NCBI RefSeq assembly: GCF_014529535.1
Contig: NW_023503555.1
Span: 1,178,001 to 1,242,000, forward strand
Direction of reading: 5' to 3'
Source: Bradysia coprophila
Taxonomy: Eukaryota > Arthropoda > Insecta > Diptera > Sciaridae
Length of the DNA stretch: 64,000 nt
Shown in pieces: positions 37,401 through 47,680 of this stretch. Positions within the stretch are counted from its first letter, which is position 1. Each line of letters starts with the position of its first letter. Under the pieces are notes generated by a model that saw only the letters and a program-made list of their open reading frames with translations, had not been told where the DNA came from and ran no database searches. The translations under genes and the position numbers were made by a program.

Positions 37401-37758
37401 GCCCAGATTTGAACTGAATGACCTAGGTGCCGATCCGTATTTCCCCGATGGAACTTGGTGCCATGCTGACGAATCACAAAATTACTACTGTCGTCAGCAC
37501 CATTGTCTACCCAGAAATTTCGAAATTACAAAACTAAACTTTTGGGATTTCATCAGTGAAGACCTACCAGGTTCGTGGAACGCTCGTCCAAATGCACTGC
37601 CGTTGGATGACAAAATCATCCAATACCTTTCCATCGACGAAAATGGTAAGCCGCTGCTTACACATCTCGATTCGAATGAGCTGCCCAAAGAAAATGATGA
37701 GGACTGGGAGAGCAAGGATTATGTTGATTTGCCGCATCAACAAATGGATGAAGCGTAG
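34402..37758 (+). CDS. Secreted ADAMTS-like zinc metalloprotease, ten coding exons, 800 aa
   Basis: Exons read by hand: 34402-34821, 35167-35586, 35646-35857, 35924-36104, 36167-36306, 36388-36510, 36563-36888, 37055-37092, 37161-37318, 37374-37758. All junctions are GT-AG and the sum is 2403 nt in frame. A signal peptide (about residues 1-21) is followed by a reprolysin prodomain (C-H-Y and S-A-A-I-S-G-C, exon 1), a furin-type site KIKR (233-236), and an M12B catalytic domain with HEIGHNLGMHHD at 410-421, split by the exon 4/5 junction, then a Met-turn (YVMSP). After it come an ADAM cysteine-rich segment (ALDGTDC, about 535-540), one thrombospondin type-1 repeat starting GGWSDW (566-571), a second cysteine-rich block and an acidic tail. 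Zinc ligands and catalytic Glu are present, so it should be an active extracellular protease. Most introns are 52-81 nt; introns 1 (345 nt) and 7 (166 nt) are longer and carry repeats. The exact ADAMTS subfamily and substrate cannot be told from the sequence. Confidence 0.93.
34861..35022. mobile_element. Foldback MITE in intron 1 of the metalloprotease gene
   Basis: The ends form an inverted repeat starting CCTAGGGGACTGTTC on the left, answered by GAACGGTCCCTAGG on the right. The arms continue through AAATGACGTCACGC, about 34 bp each with few mismatches. It lies wholly inside the 345-nt first intron (34822-35166), which explains that intron's length. No reading frame inside. The superfamily is uncertain; CTA occurs at both edges and could be a 3-bp target duplication. 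Confidence 0.8.
36895..37010. repeat. GGAAAA-rich degenerate repeat in intron 7 of the metalloprotease gene
   Basis: Intron 7 (36889-37054) is filled by degenerate TTTTCC/GGAAAA units ending in a block reading, on the minus strand, AGACTATTTTTGGGAAAA. Blocks with the same wording occur at about 1636-1690 and 24027-24140, so this is a dispersed repeat and not intron-specific sequence. Confidence 0.6.
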
Positions 37759-38197
37759 GGCACATTGGAATCAATTTGGTTTTTTGTACGAAAGTTTTAT
37801 TGTTACAATTCATCTTAGGATTAATGTGCGTTTCAAACGGGTTCAAGGGTCACAACACAAAATCACAATTTATTAAAACACAATTCGGTTCTTAAAATTA
37901 GACAATTGCAGAAAACAGTAGACGAAGATGAACCTAGAATGTATTCTCACTACTTCCTACCAATCTGCGAGCATATCATCGCGGCATGTTGTTATTCTTC
38001 TGTTTATCAACAGATTGATATGAAAACTTTTACTTTATTAGTTATGGCAAATTATATTGCTATAAAAGTACGAAAAAGCCTGAGGTTGTCGCATTCATTA
38101 TCCTTTGTCCGCCTCTCTATAACCTTGAAACAGTTAAAGTCAACCAAATTTGTGCGTGAGATTGATTCAGCTTGTTCACCCACACTCATAAACTTTA

Positions 38198-38635
38198 TTA
38201 GTAGAAGATAATTCAACATAATTGAATCCTGGCTTTTTTTACGTTACGATTTGGCAACGGGCTGAGGATACATACACAAAGCTCAGAACGATCACAAATA
38301 CTATAATGCCTGCCTATGAAATCTAATCTAAGAGCTGAAATGCCTAAGAAATCAAAGTCTAGATCTCAAATGCTCAAAATAAAATTCTGATTGCTGAAAT
38401 ACCTACAATCTCAAAGCTCAGATCAAAATCAAATTTCAGCAATCAGAATTTTATTTTGAGCATTTAAGATCTAGACTTTAATTTCTTAGGCATTTCAGCT
38501 CTTAGATTAGATTTCATAGGCAGGCATTATAGTATTTGTGATCGTCCTGAGCTTTGTGTATGTATCCTCAGCCCGTTGCCAAATCGTAACGTAAAAAAAG
38601 CCAGGATTCAATTATGTTGAATTATCTTCTACTAA
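38198..38635. mobile_element. 438-bp near-perfect palindrome (foldback element) downstream of the metalloprotease
   Basis: The arms 38198-38400 and 38433-38635 are both 203 bp and almost perfectly complementary, with a 32-base loop. The ends read GTAGAAGATAATTC and its complement, flanked by TA on both sides. An outer, weaker inverted pair (CAGTTAA.GTCAACCAAATT, near 38128-38151 and 38737-38760) suggests the palindrome sits inside an older element with Tc1/mariner-like ends spanning about 38126-38762. There is no coding potential beyond shadow frames. It begins 440 bp after the metalloprotease stop codon, so a readthrough transcript would fold into a long hairpin. Confidence 0.85.
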
Positions 38636-39092
38636 AGTACCATGTCATAGACGGCAAAACCATACATAAGAGACCCATAAGCTAAGCCGTTTAATAAATT
38701 GGACCAGCTGGTAAACATGATGTAGTAAACTTAGACACAAATTTGGTTGACATTAACTGTAGTAAAATTTTATCAAAAATCGTAATGATCTGTAGCCAGT
38801 CCGATTCAGTACTCAGTTATTTTGCGACACTTTGTCTAAAATTATCGATATAATCAAATAATGTGTGTCAATAACTTTTCATAGATGACAAGCATTGAAG
38901 TAGGAGGTGAGCAATGCCTATGCGCATTTCTATATAAAACGAAGTACTAGACGTCAACTAATGCTTTCATCATCGAAACGATTTTTTTCTCCGTTGAATC
39001 TAAACAGCTCTCTAGCAGCCGGGTACACGTTGTTTAAAAAATTAGAATCACTAAAATCTGGAAGTGAAATGGTTTTTTACAGTACTATCAAG

Positions 39093-39150
39093 GATGCAAA
39101 ATCTTTTACTTCAATTGTTTTAACAAAAAAAATGCAATATAAGACCGTCA
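39093..39150 (-). repeat. Dispersed repeat DR1, minus-strand copy
   Basis: The minus strand reads GGTCTTATATTGCATT, then AATTGAAGTAAAAGATTTTG. Confidence 0.65.
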
Positions 39151-39377
39151 AAGTTCATCGTTTAGTTTTTATGGTCCTAGTCGACAATAGATGACATTAT
39201 GAGCATTACGCCAACAACTGTCTTTCATCATCTCGTCTATTTATTGACAGTGGAATATCGGTTTATTATTGAAAGGTCAGGAAAACTTTCACATGCTTCC
39301 TGGTCGAAAATCATTTTTTCCATCAATTTTCATCAGACTGCTTTAACATGTAAAATCCTGATAAACTCTGATAAAAG

Positions 39378-39550
39378 TGAAACTTGGCGCTTTTGCGTGG
39401 TAACTGAACTAGGCTTCGCCATCGGATCAACAAAGTTCACACGAAGACTCTTCTTTTCAATTTTTTGTCTTTCGTTATGAAAAGTTCAGTTTTCGTGAAA
39501 ATTTTTATTCCGAGGCGTAGCCAAGGTCAATAAAGACACAAAAAGGAGAC
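39378..39550. repeat. Two opposed copies of the GTTTTCGTG hairpin repeat
   Basis: A minus-strand copy (apex AGGCTTCGCCATCGGATC, 39378-39452) is followed by a plus-strand copy (TTCAGTTTTCGTG, apex CCGAGGCGTAGCCAAGG, 39478-39550). Confidence 0.55.
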
Positions 39551-39891
39551 TGGATGGAGATTACATGATGAGGGCGTAAACGGGTTTCAAGCAAAAAACA
39601 ACATTTCTAAGTAAGGTAAAACTCAGGATCAGAGTTAACCCTTCTGAGATTATTTTCTCCATTACATTGTCGGATCTCTCTTTTAGATTTATATCGATAT
39701 CGTGTCACTTAACATTTAAGCACAAAAACTTAAATTTAAAATTAAAAATATTTTTCGATCGAACTTTGTCTCGCTAATTCTTATCCTAGATTTTGGTATC
39801 ATCAGAACACTATACCGTTTGGACAAATCTTTTTTGTAAAATAAAATCCCTTTCAAAAGGCTTCTGTCCCAAATCTTATCACATAATATCT

Positions 39892-41035
39892 CTACATGTC
39901 TACAGCGGCATTCCGACAACCTTGACCCCGAAGACTCTTGTCAACATACAAGTAAAAGAACGGCCGCACAGCCGGTATTGTGTAATTTACCATACAAAAT
40001 ACAATGCCGGTCAATTGATCGAAGACGGGATATTTGTATTGCATGAACGGTTTTGTCATTATTTCAAACATCAACGAACCGTAGACTCGTTGTGTGCAGA
40101 ACAATATGTACACAACGGACAAAACAACACCCAACTTTAATGTGGTTCGAACGTCTCTATTCAATCGGTTGGTGCGATTGTTTTGAGTAAACTGATACTT
40201 ATAGGCCACACACAGAAATGTTATGATCAAACACAGCGATGGTATGATGATTCGGATAAACAATACCAACAGTTGTAGGACAATGTTAGTACCGCGATTG
40301 AAACTTTCCAGACCACAAATCATGGCAGACTTACGGTTCGGTAGTAACACACCCAGCGTAAACAGTGGCACCGACACCGACACCGACAGTATCCATGTGA
40401 ATACAATCGGACACATAACCGATATTCGGGACTTCTTTTTCGAGTAATCAATGGTTAATGACCGCTGTTGTTGCGTGCACAAAGTCGATTCATAATTTTC
40501 ATTGTTCAAACGCTGGAAATCCGACGATCGACGATGAATGAGCGATTTTTGTTTGTCAGTCTTTGTCTTCACTGCAAGGTTGTATGTGGATATGGCGTGA
40601 AGATTGATGGCTATGATGAAGTAAATCGAAGCTGTTGATGTGACTGAATCCAATCCTAAATAGATGGGACACAGTACTGGCTCAAAAATCCATTTTCTGT
40701 TGTTCATGTAAAGAATTTCGATGGTGGCGATACCCAACGATACTAAGTCAACCACTATGAGTTGTATGACGAAAATAGATGTACCTAAACGGATGCACCA
40801 AGAATTAGTTACTTTGAAAACCAACATCGATCAATGTCATGTCTTTACCATTCCATTTGTTCTTCAACAACACACCAATCATTATCAAATTCAGGATGTA
40901 TCCTAGGACAACTATAGCACCAACGTAAATCCAGATTATCAAATCTTGTAATATTGGTTCGGTTGTAAAGGGATCGTTGGTAGATAGTAACATTGTCTGG
41001 GGTCCATCACTTAACACAATTTGTCGGTGTGCCAT
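39892..41035 (-). CDS. Orphan rhodopsin-like GPCR, about 368 aa, two coding exons
   Basis: Exon 1 is 41035-40849 and exon 2 is 40811-39892; the join reads ...LLKNKWN-VTNSW..., giving 369 codons with stop. Seven hydrophobic segments are visible: TM1 (LIIWIYVGAIVVLGYILNL), TM2 (ending in VVDLVSLG), TM3 with Cys in VLCPIYLG, TM4 (CPIVFTWILSVS), an extracellular loop 2 Cys (MICGLE) that would pair with the TM3 Cys, TM5, TM6 and TM7. The DRY position reads NLH and the NPxxY position reads RPFFY, so both class A microswitches are altered and TM6 lacks CWxP. Intracellular loop 2 is unusually long (about 55 residues, basic and Ser-rich) while loop 3 is short. The start is taken at ATG 41035, just after an acceptor-like TGTATGTATGCAG; an in-frame ATG at 41047 is possible. 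It is clearly a GPCR, but I cannot name an orthologue or ligand. Confidence 0.87.
40812..40848 (-). other. Candidate 37-nt intron in the GPCR gene
   Basis: On the minus strand the segment starts GTAAAGACATG and ends GGTTTTCAAAG. Removing it joins the TM1/loop 1 frame to the TM2 frame with a natural class A loop (KNKWNVTNSW). Retaining it shifts the frame and stops after 12 more residues. It is shorter than every other intron read in this window (52 nt and up), so an old frameshift is the alternative. Confidence 0.6.
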
Positions 41036-41964
41036 GTCTGCATACATACATGTATGTAACAAAGCGAGTAATTAATCACGGAAACTGTAATTCACTGGCA
41101 ATAATTCTTACTTCTCAATACGATCACGTACACTACGCTCGGTATAATTATTCCCCAAATTTATTTTCTCTCATCAAATCAATAAACCATTCCAACTTTC
41201 GAACATTTTTTTTCTTCTCGTTTCTCAAAGTGTACTCAACCCACACTAAACGAATTAAGCGATCATCAACACAATTCAAATCAATTAAGCGTACATACAT
41301 GTGGTTGCCGGTTGCCGAATACCAAAAGACAATATTTAAATACCAAACTCCGGCACTACCAAAATATACTCTGCTACACTACCGAATGTTTGACTAGGAC
41401 TGAATCATACCATATGCATCGCGTACGCACAATGAGTCTGAATGGGTGTGTATTTATGTACAATATTTTGGGATCGTTTCTTTATTTGCTATTCTAAAAA
41501 CAGAAGAAAATTTTGTCGTTTTTTCGCGTTCGAACATGAAACGAGACGTAAAAGAAAAGACTCAAAACAACAGAAACAAAAAAAAACCGAAACTCTCTGT
41601 CAAAGTGCTACATGGTAAAGTATAAGTATAATAAAACAACATAAACATCAACTGCGATTTATGATTGAACATTCGTTTTGAATAGTTGTGTCGTTTAATG
41701 GCAGAGACTGTGAGTATGCATATCTTAAGAAACACTGCTTTCGCGCAGGACTTTTTATAGTTAATAGCACTAGTTAATATCACGTACGACTATTTTAGCT
41801 CCTATTCTTCGTCAACTGTAGGAAGAGGTAAACCAGATTTTCGTTCCAATTTTAGTATCGTAAGATTTTCCAAAATCGTTAAGACGGTTTGTTTTCATTT
41901 CTCAAAGAAAATTCCTATCCATCTGCTATCGCAAACAACGTCGAATAATAATCGATGATCTCTG

Positions 41965-42108
41965 GCTAGTGTTCCCTTATATAGTTCAATATATGTTAAA
42001 TATATTGAAGTCATAGATTTTGTATCAAAAACTAAAAGACAATTTAACAAATGAAGTAGCAGATTCAATTATTTTATTGCGATACACTTACCAGTTCTAA
42101 GAGGTAAG
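41965..42108 (+). repeat. Dispersed repeat DR1, long copy
   Basis: GGCTAGTGTTCCCTTATATAG, then TTGAAGTCATAGATTTTGTA, GACAATTTAAC, ATGAAGTAGCAGATTC and GCGATACACTTACC. This shows the two GAAGTA blocks spaced by about 50 bp. Confidence 0.65.
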
Positions 42109-42640
42109 TTCATTACAACAATTTATGGGGTCAACAATTTCCCATCTCCTTAACGCATACGCATAAAATCTCCGTCACAAACACTTTTCTCCGACGACAA
42201 AGAATTCGTGTTGATGTGATTGTTTATGGTTCTGGTTAATGTTTTCCCGACATGACCTTCTACTATAACAACAAACCAATGGGTATCAGAAAGTCGAAAA
42301 AAAAATGTTTATTGCAATAAACATAAACCATGTAAACTACTATTAGAACCGAAGAATTGTGACGCAAGTGTTTGTTTATCTACGTAAAAGATGAACAATG
42401 TCACTGGAAGTTGCTCTCGAAAAGTGTGTACTCCCCTTTAATAATAATCTTAGCTTACAGATGAACCACCTGTTGAAAATAAAAACAATATTTTTCATTT
42501 AATAATCCTAAATTTGTACCTGTACATGACACAAATTCCACCCATGGAGTGGCTTCTATTCTTAACAAAAATTACCCTACTCTATTAATCCAGAACCATG
42601 GAAACTGGCCTGATTCAGGAGAATCAGGGGAAAACATTAA

Positions 42641-42982
42641 CTATCGTTTTTTATTCTCATTCGAAAGAAGATAATAAACCTCGTCCAATGACTGGGTTGA
42701 CGGCAATGTACCGAGCACAGAAGCTGAATTTCCACGTTGAATGTCTATGGATAGTCTCTGCCGAAGGAAAAGCGTAGCTCTCTTCTCGTTAGTGATATTC
42801 GAGATTCTCTTGCCTAATTCGGAAACAAATTGCTTTGCATGAGGACCCCATGGACCAAGCGTTAAAGAATATTTCAGACACATCATGAACAGATTCACCA
42901 TATTAAGGTTGATTGCATAAATTTTGCAAACATCCGTGACTCTGACATATGCGAAGTGCTTTTTAACGTTACAATTGCGCAA
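42641..42982 (-). pseudogene. Fragment of a reverse-transcriptase ORF of a LINE-like element
   Basis: A 113-residue frame contains LGPWGPHAKQFVSELGKRI and later SIDIQRGNSASVLGTLP. From general knowledge this wording resembles the conserved C-terminal stretch of reverse-transcriptase ORFs of repeated arthropod retroelements: a GPWGP..A..F block, then an IQRGNAASVLGT-like block shortly before the end. Nothing upstream on the same strand continues the polymerase, so it is a 5'-truncated relic. The match is from memory of the family pattern and is not a database hit; a host pseudogene is the alternative. Confidence 0.45.
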
Positions 42983-43515
42983 CCTGTTGAAAATGTATCT
43001 AAAATTAATTAATTAACTGAGCCGATTTTGATAAACTTTTTTTCCCTAAAGGATATTAAAAGGTTAAAATTTTTCATCTGTGTAGACAAAATGTGGTTAC
43101 AGTCTTTTCTCCTAGAAGACTTGCGTCACTGTACAATAATATTAGTTATTTCACATGATGGCAACAACTTTCTTTATGAAAATATTTATTCATATGTATG
43201 GCGCGTACAACACACTAATTCATAAGGCACATTAATTAATTTAAAAAAAATATTTAAAACTGAAGAATTTTGAAGATTATTGTGTTTGTCATAAGTACGC
43301 TGCTCATTCATGTATATATTAAAGCTACAGTACATACATGTACAATACCGAAGTATTGTTTCTGTTTTATTTATGGTAATGATTTGTTAGCATTTTTTTA
43401 GTAATGGAATCGTAAGATGGGACGTGATCACGTCATACGAATACCAAAACGGAATCATATCAATCTATAACTTTACAAAGTCAGCTAGATAACACGAATA
43501 ATTTTTTTTTATAAA

Positions 43516-43694
43516 CGCCTGAAAGAAGTCTAATTTCTTATACCATTTATGTGTGTCATTACTTAGCTCCTCCATTCATATATCTACAAAATGTCTACAC
43601 TTTCAACAGTCGTAAGCGCCTGAAAGATGTCTAATTTTTTATACCATTGCTGTGTGTCATTACTTAGCTCCTCCATTCATATATCTACTAAATG
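43516..43694. repeat. Tandem duplication, period 101 bp
   Basis: CGCCTGAAAGAAGTCTAATT starts at 43516 and recurs at 43617. Both run on to CTCCTCCATTCATATATCTAC with few differences. Confidence 0.85.
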
Positions 43695-43764
43695 GCAGAG
43701 TAAAATAAACTCTGTCGTGATAATCATCTGTAATTAACATCCACGATCAAATAAATTAACAGTG

Positions 43765-43845
43765 AGCTCCAATTTTGGCTGTTCTCTTATATAGTAAAAT
43801 GTTTGATAAAACAAATGAAGTAAAAGATTTTGTAGCAAATATGCA
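43765..43845 (+). repeat. Dispersed repeat DR1, best-preserved core
   Basis: CTTATATAGTAAAATGTTTG is followed by the exact core ATGAAGTAAAAGATTTTGTA, preceded by CAGTGAGCTCC. It serves as the reference copy for this window. Confidence 0.75.
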
Positions 43846-44154
43846 ACAAATCATTACTACTAGGCCCCACCTCTTGCGTGGGTCAGGTCCCTTGACTGGC
43901 TATTTTTTTTCTATAATTCCAGCCTTAGTTTTCTAACCATTTTTAAATGAGGTGGTGTTTTTGAGATCACAAAATTAAAGTCACATGAAAAGGTGATGAC
44001 TCTTTTATTCAGAAAACAGCAGTCATCACATGCTTCATTTTACTCATATTTATTTAATTTCCTGAAGAAACAAAAAGAGCTATGAGTTGAAGGTCCAGCG
44101 AGCGATGTCTTACTCCTAAGTTGAGTCTCCTATATAGTCTACTAAAAGCGCTGA

Positions 44155-45770
44155 ACAGGTGGCGCATTTCTTGCTTACCTCTTGGGAAAAAAAACTCATG
44201 TGAATTACGGCTCTGGCAAAATTCACACTCGTGCAAACACTTTAGGAACGAAAAATTTCTTTTAAGAACGCAGATTATCGCAGATTACCAGTCCAATAAA
44301 GTCCAATGTTCGAATTTAACCACATGAATTACGATACTGGTCGAAAACACTTAATATTTTCAAATCTGCGATTTTCGAAGCCTTTGAGAATTACTCGAGT
44401 TATCGTGTTATCAAGCAAGCAAGATTGTTCTAGACTTCTAGATTGTTCGACCAGAAATCCAGATTCACTTACTCGTCGAATAATTTTTTTTCTGGAAATC
44501 CGTTGCAAAAATGTCGCGGCAACAAGTTGTGTTTACAATTATACTCCAACCTCACTACTTCAATATTATTCATCTACGAACTTAAAATCGGGTAAAAATT
44601 ACTTAAGTTATCACGATAACAAGGAAAAGCGTCTGAGTATAATTTGGCGTATTTCCTGCCTACCTCTTGAAAAAATATAACTCGTGTGAATTACGGCCCT
44701 CGCCTCGCTTCGCTCTGGCCACAAAGTTCACACTCGTTCAAACATTTTAGGAACGAAAAAAATTATTTTAAGAAGACGGATTTCACGCAAAAATTGTCGT
44801 ATATCCCAGATTACTAGTCCAATTAAATTCCAATGTTCGAGTTTAACCACATGAATTACGCTACTGGTCGAAATTGATTTTTGAAGCCTCTGAGAATTAC
44901 TCGAGCTATCGGTTTCTCAAGCAAGCAAAAACTCTTTTAGGAAGTACTTCTTAATTGTTAGACCAGAAATCCAGAATTTCACTACTCGTCAAATAAGAAA
45001 TTTGTCTGGAAATCAGTTGCAAAAATGTCGTGGTAAACAAGTTATGTTTACAATTACTCCAAACTCACTACTCCAATATCATTCAATTAAAACAAAAAAA
45101 TTGAAAATCGGGTAAAAATTACTCAAGTTATCGCGCGGTAACAAGAGAAAGCGTCTGTGTAGAATTTCTCCCATCTCGTTGTTCGAACATTATCCATCTG
45201 CAAACTCAGCCTCAAGATTTTCAATCTTCGTCGATTAAGACAAAATCTTTGAAAATCGGATAAGAATTATGGAAGTTATCGCGGTAACAAGTAAAAAAAT
45301 CTCTTGAGAATTACTCCCATCTCATTACTCCAATATTGCCCATCTACGAACTTAACCTCATGATTTTCATTCTCCGTCGATTAAAACCAAAATTTTGCAA
45401 ATCGGTAAAGAATTACTCGAGCTATCGAGTCCACAAGGAAAAGCGTCTGTGTAGAATTTCTCCCATCTTGTTGTTCTAACATTATCCATCTGCAAACTCA
45501 ACCTCAAGAATTTCAATCTTCGTCGAATAACACAACAAATTTGAAAATCTGATAAGAATTAGGGAAGTTATCGCGGTAACAAGGAATAAAATTCTCTTGA
45601 GAATTACTCCCATCTCATTATCCCAATATTGCCCATCTACGAACTTAACCTCATGATTTTCATTCTCCGTCGATTAAAACCAAAATTTTGCAAATCGGTA
45701 AAGAATTACTCGAGTTATCGAGTCCACAAGTGTACGGACGTTTTCTGTATTTATCGTTTTTTGCCAATGT
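44155..45770. repeat. Complex tandem array (486-bp, then ~285-bp periods) ending GTACGGACG
   Basis: Two copies of a ~486-bp unit start near 44155 and 44640 (TTACCTCTTG, CGTGTGAATTACGGC, TTCGACCAGAAATCCAG). From about 45110 the array passes into ~285-bp units (GCGTCTGTGTAGAATTTCTCC near 45151 and 45436), each made of two related halves carrying AATTACTCGAGTTATCG-like blocks. It ends TGTACGGACGTTTTC. Frames inside are shadows. The AAATCGG...TTACTCGA wording is shared with the array at 50.7-51.4 kb. Confidence 0.75.
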
Positions 45771-46321
45771 AGAACATTTTCAAAATATCAAAGTGAACTT
45801 AGCGTTACGGACATTTAAGGGTATTTTCTTTCATAAGACCCTGACTTTCAGTCAAGGGAATTAATATTAAAACAAATCATAGATATGGCATTCCTTGCGC
45901 AAAGTTTATGGGTCCAAGGCGACGCCGATATGCTAAGTATGCTTTGTATGTGCTAAGCTGCGCCAATGACTTTGACTTTAGTATTTGTATAGTGAATTTT
46001 CTGTGCCCTGTTCCTGACATTCTAGAGCAGTTTCCTTCTAGTATTTTACTCAAAAATATAGTTAAGCCTCATATTGTTGAGTTAAATTCTTAAAGCAAAA
46101 CAAGTCGTAAATTTAAGGATTCGACCATGAAAGTAAAGATATAGGAGAGGTGTTTATAGGTGTAAAGTTATAGTCGACAAGCCAATAACAAGTGCCACTA
46201 ATACAACTGGCTTAATGTGACTCCTGAATCACGCTTCAATGTATATACAAAGATTCTAAGAGTAAAGTTAGGTATCAAATACCTATCACCTAAATGTGGG
46301 CTAGACATATGTACAGCACAC
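45771..46321. other. Interval without a recognised gene
   Basis: A 61-aa plus-strand frame at 45908-46093 (starting MGPRRRRYAKYAL) has no recognisable family. It may be a retroelement remnant of the neighbouring array. Nothing else is supported. Confidence 0.4.
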
Positions 46322-46657
46322 TAGGCCTGTTCATTTTACAGAAATAGTCTCAAATTCATCTGGCAGTCTGGAGTCTATCTGTTTTTTTTTAGAATTTAAA
46401 AAATAGTTTAGATGTGGGGAGCGAGGCGTTTGTTCAAATGTACGAAAGCGTTGGTTAGAAGAAAGGAGAATGATAGATATACACTTTTTTACTCTTGTAA
46501 CGCATTCGTACATTTGAACAAACGCCTCGCTCGCTCCCCACATCTTAACTATTTTTAAAATAAAAAAAAAAAATGGGCCCAATATTTTAGCCTTCCAGAC
46601 CAGATAAACTCCATGCCAGATGAATGTGAGACTATTTCTGTAAAATGAACAGGCCTA
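46322..46657. mobile_element. 336-bp foldback element with 9-bp flanking duplication
   Basis: TAGGCCTGTTCATTTTAC on the left is answered by GTAAAATGAACAGGCCTA on the right. The arms continue inwards through a GGGGAGCGAGGCGTTTGTTC / GAACAAACGCCTCGCTCG pair, so nearly the full length folds. ACAGCACAC lies at 46313-46321 and 46658-46666, a 9-bp target duplication as made by Mutator-like elements (8 bp with a one-base shift would suit hAT). Confidence 0.8.
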
Positions 46658-46775
46658 ACAGCACACACATTCATCGTATTTGGATTACGAGCTTCGATCA
46701 TTTCCAGATCTTTAAATAAATTATGCAACGAATTTCAACGATGCAACGCTTTTCATCTTTTATATAGACAACGAC

Positions 46776-46934
46776 AAGAGCAATAAGCGATGAGTTCTGC
46801 CTAGTGTTCATCCCTTATATGGCGCGAACTCTATGATACAAATATTTAAATGATAGATTTTGCCTCGTTACACGGATGAAGCAACAGATTAAATGATTTC
46901 GTTTCGATACGCTTGACGTTCGTAAAAGGTTAAG
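46776..46934 (+). repeat. Dispersed repeat DR1, long divergent copy
   Basis: CTAGTGTTCATCCCTTATATG is followed by TGATAGATTTTG, GATGAAGCAACAGATT, CGATACGCTTGACG and CGTAAAAGGTTAAG. Confidence 0.55.
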
Positions 46935-47538
46935 AGTTTGTATTTCTCAGAGATTTAGAGAACTTTCGGAGAGCTTTTGGGTGCGTAAAGCTTCTATATC
47001 AGTAATTAGTTAGTGCTTCTATAGAATCGCAAAAAGTGATCAATATGTAGTGTCTATAGACATTATAATGTCACGACCATCACTATAATATTCTTGAGTA
47101 ATTTTCACGTGTCCAATTTGAAATCAAAAACCATCGGAAAATTATGAAATCCTCGATGAAGTCATACGCCGCGTCGGTTATCATCCAGTTCAAACTCTTT
47201 TACGTGTGGTGCCCATTCCTATCATCATACCACAGCATGATCAAAATATAAATTAAAAGTCAAGGTGTGTTCTGTATTATGTTCCATAACCCCGTATCAG
47301 CCAAGTCATTAACAATGTCAATTGAATTTTAATTAGCCGAACGAAATTATTATTTTTTTAAAAATCATCGTTGAGGTCTGCGAAGTACAGAAACATCTTA
47401 GATACGAGATTAGATAAGGTCGGTTGGTGCATGAATTACTACGAAATAATCGCGTAAAAATTGGAGTACTTGCGAACTTAATTACAGAACCCTAACGGTG
47501 TGTAAATGTAGCTAGTGTGTGCAACTAATTTCCGAAAT

Positions 47539-47614
47539 GATAAACTTTGTCTAATTAAAAGTGATAAGCTTTCGCTGTTTCGGTATAAAAAGCCAGTGCG
47601 AATCGGTCAAATTG
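47539..47614 (+). promoter_or_regulatory. Probable core promoter of the beta-1,3-glucanase gene
   Basis: A TATA box (TATAAAAAG, from 47584) lies about 97 bp before the start codon, putting transcription start near 47612. Two GATA-type sites precede it (TGATAAAC near 47538 and TGATAAGC near 47562), with AGATAAGG further up near 47412. Clustered GATA sites beside a TATA box are typical of insect gut genes, which fits a digestive glucanase. The start site itself is inferred from spacing only. Confidence 0.6.
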
Positions 47615-47680
47615 GCAATTGGTGCTGGAACGTAATAGCGGAAAAGAAACATTGGAGCAAGTAAAAGTTTACCAAGAAAA

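Noticed and set aside
39793..40906. Plus-strand frames of 60-115 aa opposite the GPCR
   Set aside because: They are antisense shadows of the receptor exons without family resemblance.
44000..45770. CRISPR-like array
   Set aside because: Units are 285-486 bp, degenerate and without unique spacers of fixed length; it is a eukaryotic tandem repeat.
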